A stretch of DNA of 64,000 nucleotides from CAYYKK01 sp046351395 (lineage in GTDB: Bacteria; Myxococcota_A; Polyangia; Polyangiales; Polyangiaceae). The stretch spans positions 1 through 64,000 of the forward strand of contig JAXLYP010000014.1 of the NCBI GenBank assembly GCA_046351395.1. Direction: 5' to 3'. The position numbers and the translations under genes were made by a program. Of this stretch, positions 19,501-26,728 are shown in pieces (the first letter of the stretch is position 1; each line of letters begins with the position of its first letter). Below the pieces are notes generated by a model. It did no database searches. It had not been told where the DNA came from and was given only the letters and a program-made list of their open reading frames with translations.

Positions 19501-20281
19501 TGAGGTCGACCTTCGTGAAGAGCACGTAGACCGGCATGGTCATCTTGAGCGTGAGCTGCATCTCGTCGATGCGGGCCCGGACGCGAGACGCCATCGTGGC
19601 GACGCCGTCGTCGTTCGCCTCGAGGAGGTCGGTGATGCTGATGGCGACGATGACCCCGTTCAGCGGCTTGTCGACGCGGAACTTGTTGATCTGCTCGAGG
19701 AACGAAACCCACTCGTCGTGGTCCGCCTCCTCCGTCGTGTACCGACCCGCGGTATCGAGGAGGATGGCTTCGTTCGTGAACCACCAGTCGCAGTTCCGCG
19801 TCCCGCCGACGCCGCGGATGCCACCGCCGGCCGAGTCGAGGAACGGGAACACGAGGCCCGAGTGCCGGAGCGCGGTGGTCTTGCCGGCGCCCGGCGGTCC
19901 CACGATCGCGTACCAGGGCAGCTTGTAGAGGGCCTCCTCGCCGCTCGACCCGTCACCGAGCTTGGAGTTCTTGAGGGCCGCGATGCCCTCCTGCATCTGC
20001 TTCGCGAGCGCCCGGATCTCCTCGCGATCCTCGGGCTTCGCGTTGAGCGCCTGCTCCTGCGCCTGCTGGGCGATCGCCTTCTCCAGGGCCCTCGCCGCGC
20101 GCGCCGCGCGGATGCGCCGGATCAGCCAGAGGCCGATCAGCAGCGACAGGATCACGATCGTGACGACGATCGGGATCCACGTGGGGAACATGTCGGGCTG
20201 TCCCTCTTCCCCGGGCGGGAAGTAGATCCACAGGCCCCAGGCCACGAGGATGATCAGAATGCCGATGATCCACAACCACAT
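16511..20281 (-). CDS. tssM: T6SS inner-membrane protein TssM (IcmF)
   Basis: A 1256-residue IcmF-family protein, the spine of the membrane complex that links TssL to the lipoprotein TssJ across the periplasm. Two N-terminal membrane helices are seen (WLWIIGILIILVAWGLWIYF and PIVVTIVILSLLIGLWLI). The cytoplasmic GTPase-like domain has an intact Walker A, GPPGAGKTT, near residue 130. A third helix (AVLAAAAFVSALILIPAVIS) leads into the large periplasmic domain, whose end (TVTMTVKPSRANHPFPLSFF) resembles the TssJ-binding C-terminal region. It follows tssL by 150 bases and is followed by the hairpin at 16452. Confidence 0.95.
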   Translation of the reverse strand: MWLWIIGILIILVAWGLWIYFPPGEEGQPDMFPTWIPIVVTIVILSLLIGLWLIRRIRAARAARALEKAIAQQAQEQALNAKPEDREEIRALAKQMQEGIAALKNSKLGDGSSGEEALYKLPWYAIVGPPGAGKTTALRHSGLVFPFLDSAGGGIRGVGGTRNCDWWFTNEAILLDTAGRYTTEEADHDEWVSFLEQINKFRVDKPLNGVIVAISITDLLEANDDGVATMASRVRARIDEMQLTLKMTMPVYVLFTKVDLIAGFVEFFNDLKKSERGTPWGATYRLDAGITDHGRRFEEEFAILVQQLHLRGLKRLNSERSRSMKEKIYQFPLEFAAVKRPLADFLKQAFEGGSTAPNLRGFYFTSGTQEGKPLDRVVGVMGRAFGLKLAEDQESDVAKEGKSYFLKDVFSSIIFPDQYIAAVTAGELRRRRLQKLAVLAAAAFVSALILIPAVISFFKNRALVDETNQITAKAPTKEDWNDPIAAVSRLNELRSHSQKLHSWDTDGPPLTYTWAMYQGEKLDEQVRAQYVAELQTGFLGPTRTLIEQKLDAARGGDTYGEDYDNLKTYLLLGDKDGHLKNQEYFDFEVDELTTDWVEKLQMASNADANDLRERLEPHVKYYVELLRDGNVKPQDLDRAKVDNTRNLLKSGELKDRLYQLFIEPLKTKKSTNPNAEPDDKMYPDVSMQSIFFDRPEVLDKGNGSGVIASYNVYNHPDRKERPVEVLGIYTAKAHDAILKSITGITDVLKREAWVVPFAVEEKNQEEAAKRFAKAVRDKYIAEYIQAWENFFKDIKVKEPTTNASAIGEYRVLSTPDWPYQRLLQTLKDNTQFVKPKSGLPSSVTQDGGLVDQVVERFKRRFSSKTQGIRPEDLMGPKEIEWVDPIPKRFQSMVEFGIPATPEPVKAQPDEVAPAPKPPKDAQLDRYVGELKALAAEMEILEESAPGPTSPKKAKELFTEAVKNAQKDLQAMDDLGRRLMTEMLMNPLRQGYLAALRGAGGSASGLWEVEVWPPYKNTIKDRYPFNRTATRDASWDDFKKFFKPKDGVLWGFYENHLKEFHVKQGHEFVPTGDLMGDIGDQPKKAQGPKVFNGLMYNCLKRADEITDALWSSGSDDPSVDFFINLTTVSPIVSEVIFEIDGDIRRYRNEKEFQTAFTWPGKGKTKGARIQVRGAGGLDEEIVREGPWGVFRLFESSDSITAVKDDDSTFAVTWQMAAPPITVTMTVKPSRANHPFPLSFFRNMNCPPTIGDNFGGGK

Positions 20282-20431
20282 GGGCGAATGCCTCCGAGAC
20301 AGGGGTCCCTCGTCGATGGACGGGGGAGCCGGACGAGCCGACTAAGAGATCGACGTCATGATGACGTGTAAGGCAAGGTCAGCAAAGTTATCGGCCACGA
20401 TGGCGAGCGGCGGGCAGCTCGCGCGCGGCGC

Positions 20432-21100
20432 TCACGTGATGCTCTTCTGGATGGACTTCACGACGTCATCCGCGTTGGAGCCGACCCAGAACCGCAGGAT
20501 CACGACGACGATGACGGCGACGACGAACACGCCAATCGCGATGAACACGAGCGGGGCTTCGCGACGAACCGCCCCTCCGCCGCCGTCCTTGCGCTCGGCG
20601 TTCGGCGCGAGCTGGTCCCCGCCCCCCTCGGCGACCGCGACGTAGTTGCCCAGCCCCTCGACGACCTGAGCGAGCCCCTCCTGTTGTCGGAGACGGTACT
20701 TCCCTTGGAAGCCGAGGCTCAGGCACAAGAAGTAGATCTGCGCGACGTGGTTGCGCCCGCGCTGGCCGTGCAGGTTGTCGAGGTTCGTGAAGAACCCGTC
20801 GCCGGCGGTGTTCAGTCCGAAGAATTGCAACTGCAGTGGGTTCGACAACCACTGCGTCTTCCCCGGCCACGTCGAGTGGTAGATGACCTCGTCCGCGAAC
20901 GCTGCGAGCGCGAACTTCGCGTCGATCATGTCCTGCTCGGGGATGCGCTCGGTGCGCCCCTCTTCCATCATCTTGTCGAACAACCCGAGCACGCGTCGCT
21001 GGAGGATGTCCGGCGCGGGCAGGTCACGGGAGTTCCGGAGTTGGATGATCAGGGAGAGAACGGGCGAGCACACCCAGTACATCGTCTGCGTTTGGCTCAT
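20432..21100 (-). CDS. tssL: T6SS inner-membrane protein TssL (DotU)
   Basis: A 222-residue DotU-family protein. The cytoplasmic domain carries the family blocks KFALAAFADEVIYHSTWPGK and AQIYFLCLSLGFQGKYR. A single C-terminal membrane helix follows (VFIAIGVFVVAVIVVVIL), with only about 20 residues beyond it, so there is no fused OmpA-like peptidoglycan-binding domain. Wall anchoring, if any, must come from another protein. It lies upstream of tssM on the same strand; the 300-base gap to tssK is filled with repeats. Confidence 0.93.
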   Translation of the reverse strand: MSQTQTMYWVCSPVLSLIIQLRNSRDLPAPDILQRRVLGLFDKMMEEGRTERIPEQDMIDAKFALAAFADEVIYHSTWPGKTQWLSNPLQLQFFGLNTAGDGFFTNLDNLHGQRGRNHVAQIYFLCLSLGFQGKYRLRQQEGLAQVVEGLGNYVAVAEGGGDQLAPNAERKDGGGGAVRREAPLVFIAIGVFVVAVIVVVILRFWVGSNADDVVKSIQKSIT

Positions 21101-21153
21101 CGCCCCAGAAGACTAGATGCGAGCGCTCTAGACCGCCACTTTTGCGCTCCTTA

Positions 21154-21241
21154 TCTAGGACCATTCGCTGGCGCGAATGGCGGGAGGGCTCCATCTCTAG
21201 GACCATTCGCTGGCGCGAATGGCGGGAGGGCTCCGCCCTCC
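21154..21241. repeat. Two 39-bp repeats with hairpins, tssL-tssK gap
   Basis: The 301 bases between tssL and tssK hold no gene. Two identical 39-bp units begin at 21154 and 21196 (period 42). Each contains CCATTCGC-TGGC-GCGAATGG, a perfect 8-bp stem with a 4-base loop. The second copy runs on into GGAGGGC-TCC-GCCCTCC at 21225-21241, a further perfect 7-bp stem. Imperfect GC-rich repeats with CACCCCCGGATGCATGCGCA continue to about 21380. Confidence 0.75.
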
Positions 21242-21307
21242 CTAAGCTCGCTGGCGCTCGCACCCACCCGGGGCGATGGGGCTCCGCCCCCTCGCGCACC
21301 CCCGGAT

Positions 21308-21331
21308 GCATGCGCACGAAGGTGCGCATGC
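21308..21331. other. Perfect 10-bp hairpin upstream of tssL
   Basis: GCATGCGCAC and GTGCGCATGC pair perfectly around a GAAG loop. It lies about 70 bases beyond the tssK stop and about 210 bases before the tssL start. Part of it recurs at about 21346-21365 (CCCGGATGCATGCGCATG). It could end the tssJ-tssK transcript, but no T-run follows. Confidence 0.5.
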
Positions 21332-21401
21332 GCAGAGCGTCGCACCCCCGGATGCATGCGCATGCACGGGCAGCGTCGGGAGCTCGACGAGGGCGCGAAG
21401 G

Positions 21402-22760
21402 CTACTTCGAGGCTTTGACGGCGATGAGGCGGAGGTCGACCTTCTGCGGGTCGATGGGCTGGTAGATGGCGATCGTCCCGGAGCCGAGGATGTCGTTCCA
21501 GTAGTTCCCCGACTGGCCGACGCGGAGGTAGACGAGACCTGGCTTGACTGGGATCGCGCCCGGCGGGCGGTACTCGATGCCCACTTCGACGCCCGGCATG
21601 GCGGCGTTCAGGATGTACCCGATCTGGGTCCACGACCCGACCTTCATGAGCTTCGGGAGGCGCTCGCGGAGGATGCCCTCGTCCGGCCCCTTCGCCTCGA
21701 GGAAGAGCTCGTGCGTACGCGGCAGCTTCGGATCCTCGAACTTGCCGAGGTACATGCCGTCGTCTCGCTTCTCGAGGGGCACGACGGTGTAGCTCTCCGC
21801 CATGACCTCGGAGATGAGACGGACCGCGAGCTCGCACATCGGGAGCAGCGACTCGCCGAGTTCGAGGTAGTTGAACTTTGGTATCGCAGTTGGATCTGCA
21901 TCCGCAGCGAAGGTGCACATCTCTCCGATCAGCGCACCGATCGCGAGATAGGCCTGCTCCGGGTGGCAGTCGCCGTGATCCACGAGGTGGCTGAAGAGCG
22001 GGATGAACGAGTTCATCGTGTGGAGCATCCAGAACTTCGCCGTATCGGACGCCTGGAAGTCGACGGACGCGGCGGTGCGCATGCGCCGCCCGTCGGCGAG
22101 CGACTTCTGCTTGCCCACGAGCGCGGAGAGGACGCGGCGCATACCCGTCATGAGCGAGTCCGACGCGTAGATGCGGAGCACCGGCGGGATGTACTTGGAC
22201 TTGAGGACGATCGCGCCCGTGCGGTCGCGCTCGAGCTGCGCGACGCGGATGGTCTCGAACGCGTCGCGCGGCTCGGTGCCGAACAGGATGCGTAGGTTCG
22301 AGCGGCCCCAGGTGATCACGGTGTCGTTGCGCCCCGTGTTCACGTCCGGCACCGAGACCTGCGCGGCGACCATGCGGGTCGCGGGGCCAGCCTTCGCGGG
22401 ATCGAGCGCCACGTTCGCGGCCGTCTCGCGCGGCGTGGGCACCGCGAGGAACACGTCGAGCGATTCGAGCGCCGCGGGGAACGCTCCCTCGAGGGGCCGG
22501 GCCTCGACCTGATCCTCGCCGCGATCGCCGATGAAGAACGGCGTACCGTCGGGGAAGACCCCTTGGCACTTCGCGATGCGCACCTGTCCGGCGGTGAGCG
22601 CGCGTTCGTCGAACTGGACCTCGTTGATGCCCCAGTCGTACGGCACGATCGCGTGCACACGCGAGTGGACGAGAGCTTCCGTGTACTGGTCGCTCTGCTG
22701 CAGGTGCTGGGGGGTCATGAAGAGCCCCTCGGTCCAGACGAGCTTTCGCGGTTGAGTCAT
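21402..22760 (-). CDS. tssK: T6SS baseplate adaptor TssK (VasE/ImpJ)
   Basis: A 452-residue protein of standard TssK length. It opens with the family signature VWTEGLFMTPQHLQQSDQY; later blocks are DWGINEVQFDERALTAGQV, YLAIGALIGEMCTFAADADP and PGAIPVKPGLVYLRVGQSGN. TssK trimers connect the TssFGE wedge to TssL/TssM at the inner membrane. It starts 65 bases downstream of the tssJ stop, and the two are likely co-transcribed. Confidence 0.95.
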   Translation of the reverse strand: MTQPRKLVWTEGLFMTPQHLQQSDQYTEALVHSRVHAIVPYDWGINEVQFDERALTAGQVRIAKCQGVFPDGTPFFIGDRGEDQVEARPLEGAFPAALESLDVFLAVPTPRETAANVALDPAKAGPATRMVAAQVSVPDVNTGRNDTVITWGRSNLRILFGTEPRDAFETIRVAQLERDRTGAIVLKSKYIPPVLRIYASDSLMTGMRRVLSALVGKQKSLADGRRMRTAASVDFQASDTAKFWMLHTMNSFIPLFSHLVDHGDCHPEQAYLAIGALIGEMCTFAADADPTAIPKFNYLELGESLLPMCELAVRLISEVMAESYTVVPLEKRDDGMYLGKFEDPKLPRTHELFLEAKGPDEGILRERLPKLMKVGSWTQIGYILNAAMPGVEVGIEYRPPGAIPVKPGLVYLRVGQSGNYWNDILGSGTIAIYQPIDPQKVDLRLIAVKASK

Positions 22761-22825
22761 CGGGCGCTCTACTTCTATCAGAAGTGCCGCACCCGCAAAG
22801 CCCCTGTTTGGGGACTACTCGAAGG

Positions 22826-23485
22826 CTATTTTGCCGCGCCCTTCGGCAGGTTGATGTTCTTCACCGGCCGCGCGTTCGGGAACATCGACTCGTCCATCTG
22901 CGAGCCGTTGTCGATCTTGGCGTCCTGGAGGAAGAAGGCGGTGTGGGGATCCGCGATGCCGGCACCGGCGTCTCCGCCTCGGCCACCGCAGGCCGCGTCC
23001 CCCGGTGCGAGCGGGAACTCGTAGAACGTGCGCCAGCTCTGGCCGCGCGGGCCATGGAAAAGGGCGACCCCGGCGAGGAACTGCGCGTCCTTGATCCGCT
23101 CGAACTTCACGCGAAGGTGGTCGTTCGGGAACACGGTGACCTCGTCGACCTTCATGATGTCTTTGCCGAGGGTGTCCTCGGGGCGAAGCAGAACGTCGTC
23201 GTATCGGGCGTTCTCGAGCTTGAGCTCGCTCGAAAGCTGATAGAGGCGGACGACGACGGGCCGAGGCTTCTCTTCGTCGTTCGGATTGACGTTGTCCCCC
23301 CCGTAGATGTCGAGCGTGACGATCTGTTTGTCACACGGCTTCGGGGTCTCCGGGGGCACGACGGAGCCGCATCCCGAGCTCGCGCTGATGAACCCACCCG
23401 CCACGGCCACGCCAAACGAGAGCCCGGCGGCGATCCTCAAGATCCATCGTGCGCGTCGAGGCTTCGTCGAGCAAGGCATCGCCAT
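22826..23485 (-). CDS. tssJ: T6SS outer-membrane lipoprotein TssJ (VasD)
   Basis: A 219-residue protein. After a basic N-terminus (STKPRRARW) comes a long hydrophobic stretch (GLSFGVAVAGGFISASSGC) with the lipobox SSGC, placing the lipidated Cys near residue 39. The mature domain fits TssJ: VVVRLYQLSSELKLENARYD, VTVFPNDHLRVKFERIKDAQ, FLAGVALFHGPRGQSWRTF. TssJ binds the C-terminal region of TssM and anchors the complex in the outer membrane. A start at the second Met (residue 3) would change little. A Gly-rich Cys-containing insert (CGGRGGDAG) lies between the last two strands. Confidence 0.88.
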   Translation of the reverse strand: MAMPCSTKPRRARWILRIAAGLSFGVAVAGGFISASSGCGSVVPPETPKPCDKQIVTLDIYGGDNVNPNDEEKPRPVVVRLYQLSSELKLENARYDDVLLRPEDTLGKDIMKVDEVTVFPNDHLRVKFERIKDAQFLAGVALFHGPRGQSWRTFYEFPLAPGDAACGGRGGDAGAGIADPHTAFFLQDAKIDNGSQMDESMFPNARPVKNINLPKGAAK

Positions 23486-23640
23486 GCAGGCTTCTTAATT
23501 CAGTCGGTGCTGACAAGACTAATTTTCCGGGGGCTCTGCCCGCCCTCCGCGCCTTCGGCGTCCCCCAGTGGGGGGCTGCCGCCGCCCCTACGCGCCTTCG
23601 GCGCTCCCCCCGCACCCAACGGGGACTTCGTCCCCTCTTG

Positions 23641-23786
23641 GAATTCCGCGGAGGACCGCGGCTGAACCGAGCGCCTTCGGCGCGCTCGGGAATTCCGCGG
23701 AGGACCGCGGCTGAACCGAGCGCCTTCGGCGCGCTCGGGAATTCCGCGGAGGACCGCGCCTGAACCGAGCGCCTTTGGCGCGCCGG
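23641..23786. repeat. Three tandem 49-bp palindromic repeats
   Basis: The 448 bases between tssJ and tssH hold no gene. Units starting at 23641, 23690 and 23739 each read GAATTCCGCGGAGGACCGCG, then GCTGAACCGAGCGCC and TTCGGCGCGCTCGG; the third is diverged at its end. The unit is the reverse complement of the element at 11468, with the same two halves in the opposite order. Flanking DNA (about 23525-23640 and 23800-23860) is rich in shorter GCCTTCGGCG palindromes, so the whole gap is repeat-derived. Confidence 0.8.
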
Positions 23787-23881
23787 GAATTCGGAGGTTC
23801 TGTCCACGACGCCCCGAAGGGGCGGGCGGAGACGCCTTCGGCGCGCGGAGGCTCTTTCGGCAGCTCCTGTTCGAAACGACG

Positions 23882-23914
23882 AACGGCCCTCGTCGGGTTC
23901 CGACGAGGGCCGTT
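23882..23914 (-). terminator. Strong hairpin after tssH
   Basis: A perfect 15-bp stem (AACGGCCCTCGTCGG with CCGACGAGGGCCGTT) closes a 3-base loop. It begins 19 bases beyond the tssH stop. The T-run on the minus strand is weak (CGTCGTTTCG). It is the longest perfect hairpin found in the window and should separate tssH from the tssJ-tssK unit. Confidence 0.75.
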
Positions 23915-23933
23915 GGTTCGAGCGTCGCGCGAC

Positions 23934-26594
23934 TCAGTCGCTGAACGCGGCGGTGAAGTTCTTCTGATCGTCGATGTCGATGAAGAGCTTCTTCGGCTGC
24001 TCACCGGACGCCATCTTCTCGAGGATGGTGTTCGAGAGCATCGGCAGGAGCGACGACCTGAGGATGTGATCGATGTTGCGGGCGCCGGTGTCGACCTCGG
24101 TGCAGCGCGATGCGATGAGCTCCACCAGCCGATCCGAGTAGCTCGCCTCGATGCGCTGGTTGTTGCGGAGGCGCGTGAGGAGCTGATCGAGCTTGAGGCG
24201 CGTGATGTTGCCGAGCGCCTTCGGCGAGATCGGCAGGTAGGGCACCATCGTCATACGGGCGAGGAGCGCGGGCTTGAAGTGCGCGACGAGCGTCGGCTTG
24301 ATCGCCTCCATGATCTCCGCCATCGGGGGATCCGCCCCGTTGTTCTCCTCCCACGAGGACACGGTCATGTTGGTGATCTTGTCGGTCGCGAGGTTGCTCG
24401 TCATGATCACGACGGTGTTCTTGAAGTCGACGAGCCGGCCTTCGCCGTCGCTCAACATGCCCTTGTCGAACACCTGGTAGAACAGGTTCATGACGTCCGG
24501 ATCCGCCTTCTCGCACTCGTCGAGGAGGACGACGGTGTACGGGCGCTGACGAACCGCCTCGGTGAGCATGCCGCCCTCGCCGAAGCCGACGTAGCCGGGG
24601 GGCGAGCCGATGAGCCGGGAGACGGTGTGCTTCTCCTGGAACTCGGACATGTTCACGGTGACCATCATGCGCTCGCCGCCGTAGATGAGATCCGCGAGGC
24701 CGAGCGCCGTCTCCGTCTTTCCGACGCCGGACGGGCCTACGAGGATGAAGACGCCCATCGGGGTCTGCTGCGGTTTGAGGCCCGCGCGCGCTGCGCGGAG
24801 CTCCTTCGCGATCGTCGCGATACCGTAGTCCTGACCCTTGATGCGCGCGGTGAGGCGAGCCTCCATTTCGAGGAGCGCCTTCACGTCGTCCTGCACCATC
24901 TTGCCGACGGGGATGCCGGTCCACGCGGCGACGACGGCGGCAACGGACGCCTCGTCGACGTCCGGGCGAACGAGCGGGACATCGCCCTGCATCGCGTCGA
25001 GCGCGTCGAGCGCGGCGACGACCTCCTTGCGAGCGGCGTCGCGCTCCTCGTCGGTCTTCGCCTCCTCCATCTTCTTGCGGAGCTCGCCGACCTTCTTCGC
25101 CGCCTCGGTCTCCTTGTCGTACGCCGCCTTCGTCTTCTCGAGCTCCCCCTTCGTCTTCTCGAGCTTCACCTTGAGCTCGGCGATGTGCTCCTCGTCGACG
25201 TGAACGCCGTTCAGCTTGTCGCGGCTGAGCGCGTCGAGCTCGCGATCGAGATCCTTGATCGTCACCTCGAGATCCTCGACGGCGGCCGGCTTCTGCTGGA
25301 GCGCGACCTTCACGCGAGCGCAGCACGTATCGAGGAGATCGACGGCCTTGTCCGGGAGCTGGCGCCCCGAGATGTAGCGGGCCGAGAGGCGCACGGCCGC
25401 GGTGATCGCCTCGTCGCGCACGATGACTTTGTGCGCGTCCTCGAAGCGGCTGCGGAGACCGCGGAGCATCTGGTTCGCGACGGGGACGCTCGGCTCGTCG
25501 ACCTTGACCGGCTGGAACCGGCGCTCGAGCGCCGCGTCCTTCTCGAAGTACTTCTTGTACTCCTTCCAGGTCGTCGCGGCGATCGTGCGGAGCTCGCCGC
25601 GCGCGAGCGCGGGCTTCAGGAGGTTCGCCGCGTCGCCGCTGCCCTGCGCGCCGCCGGCGCCGATGATCGTGTGCGCCTCGTCGATGAACAGGATGATCGG
25701 CTTGGGCGAGCCCTTGATCTCGCTGATGACCTGCTTCATCCGGTTCTCGAACTCGCCCTTCACGCTCGCGCCCGCCTGGAGGAGGCCGAGATCGAGGCCC
25801 ATGATCTCCGACCCCTGGAGGAGCGGCGGGACCTCGTTGTTCACGATGAGGAGCGCGAGGCCCTCGACGAGCGCCGTCTTGCCGACGCCGGAGTCGCCGA
25901 CGATGATCGGGTTGTTCTTCCGACGGCGGGCGAGGATGTCGATGATCTGACGAATTTCGCGCTCGCGGCCGAAGATGGGGTCGATCTCGTTGTTGCGGGC
26001 GCGGCCGGTGTAGTCGACACAGTACTTCGCGAGCGCCGAGTCCGCCGCCACGCTGCCCTTGCCGCCGAGATCCTTTCCGCCGGGACCCGCGCCGCTGCCC
26101 GCCCCGGGCTCCGCCTCGCCGCCCTCCTTCGACCCCGCGAGGATGGTCGGGAGGTTCTTCTTCATGTCGTCGCGCGGGATGCCCTCGAGGAGCATGCCGA
26201 GGCTGGACGAAGTGTATTTGTTCGGCTGCTGCACCAGCCGAAGGAAGAGGACGCCGGAGCGGACCTTCGAGTAGTTGAGGTCGACGGAGCCGACGACCCA
26301 CGCGTCCTGGAACCACTCCATCATCGTCGGCGACAGCGTCGGCCGGCCAGAGTTGCCCGTGCGCAGATCCTCGAGCGCGTGCTGGAGCGACGCGCGGAGC
26401 TGGGACGGGTTCAAGTCATAGTGGCTCACGATGAACGCGACATCGCTGTTCGCGTCGTCGAGCAGCGCGAGCAGCACGTGCTCGAGCGTGACCTCGTAGT
26501 GCCGGCCCGTCTGGGCCTGCGCAATGGCGGCCTCGAGCGCGTTCGTGCAGTTCTTGGTGAGGCGCTTGATGATGGACTTGTGGTCGACGAGCAT
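23934..26594 (-). CDS. tssH: T6SS sheath-recycling ATPase TssH (ClpV)
   Basis: An 886-residue ClpB/ClpV-type AAA+ unfoldase that pulls contracted sheaths apart for reuse. It has an N-terminal Clp repeat domain, a first AAA module with GDSGVGKTALVEGLALL (Lys near 238) and LFIDEAHTIIGAGG, a charged coiled-coil middle region (about 410-530), and a second module with GPSGVGKTETALGLADLIYG (Lys near 627) and VVLLDECEKADPDVM. Location in the T6SS arm and the Gly/Pro-rich linker after the N-domain (GSGAGPGGKDLGGKG) support ClpV over housekeeping ClpB. The N-domain should recognise sheath protein; whether it also serves the fused sheath protein is open. Confidence 0.93.
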   Translation of the reverse strand: MLVDHKSIIKRLTKNCTNALEAAIAQAQTGRHYEVTLEHVLLALLDDANSDVAFIVSHYDLNPSQLRASLQHALEDLRTGNSGRPTLSPTMMEWFQDAWVVGSVDLNYSKVRSGVLFLRLVQQPNKYTSSSLGMLLEGIPRDDMKKNLPTILAGSKEGGEAEPGAGSGAGPGGKDLGGKGSVAADSALAKYCVDYTGRARNNEIDPIFGREREIRQIIDILARRRKNNPIIVGDSGVGKTALVEGLALLIVNNEVPPLLQGSEIMGLDLGLLQAGASVKGEFENRMKQVISEIKGSPKPIILFIDEAHTIIGAGGAQGSGDAANLLKPALARGELRTIAATTWKEYKKYFEKDAALERRFQPVKVDEPSVPVANQMLRGLRSRFEDAHKVIVRDEAITAAVRLSARYISGRQLPDKAVDLLDTCCARVKVALQQKPAAVEDLEVTIKDLDRELDALSRDKLNGVHVDEEHIAELKVKLEKTKGELEKTKAAYDKETEAAKKVGELRKKMEEAKTDEERDAARKEVVAALDALDAMQGDVPLVRPDVDEASVAAVVAAWTGIPVGKMVQDDVKALLEMEARLTARIKGQDYGIATIAKELRAARAGLKPQQTPMGVFILVGPSGVGKTETALGLADLIYGGERMMVTVNMSEFQEKHTVSRLIGSPPGYVGFGEGGMLTEAVRQRPYTVVLLDECEKADPDVMNLFYQVFDKGMLSDGEGRLVDFKNTVVIMTSNLATDKITNMTVSSWEENNGADPPMAEIMEAIKPTLVAHFKPALLARMTMVPYLPISPKALGNITRLKLDQLLTRLRNNQRIEASYSDRLVELIASRCTEVDTGARNIDHILRSSLLPMLSNTILEKMASGEQPKKLFIDIDDQKNFTAAFSD

Positions 26595-26622
26595 AGGCGC
26601 GGGATGCTACCGAACGGACGCA

Positions 26623-26650
26623 GCCCGAGGGAAAGACTTTTCCTTCGGGC
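26623..26650. other. Hairpin ahead of tssH
   Basis: GCCCGAGGGAAA and TTTCCTTCGGGC form a 12-bp stem with one G-U pair and a GACT loop. It lies about 28 bases upstream of the tssH ATG and about 80 bases after the transglycosylase stop. It could terminate the upstream gene or fold in the tssH leader. A TCGTTTT run follows only on the plus strand, which carries no gene here. Confidence 0.45.
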
Positions 26651-26728
26651 CGCGTCGTTTTCGCGCATCTCACAGGCGAACTCGTCCCGTCCGCAGCGCG
26701 CCCCGCGAGGCTGCGCGCCGGACCAGCG

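Noticed and set aside
23641..23786. Possible CRISPR array
   Set aside because: The units are directly adjacent with no unique spacers, each unit is palindromic over its full length, and no cas gene is present.
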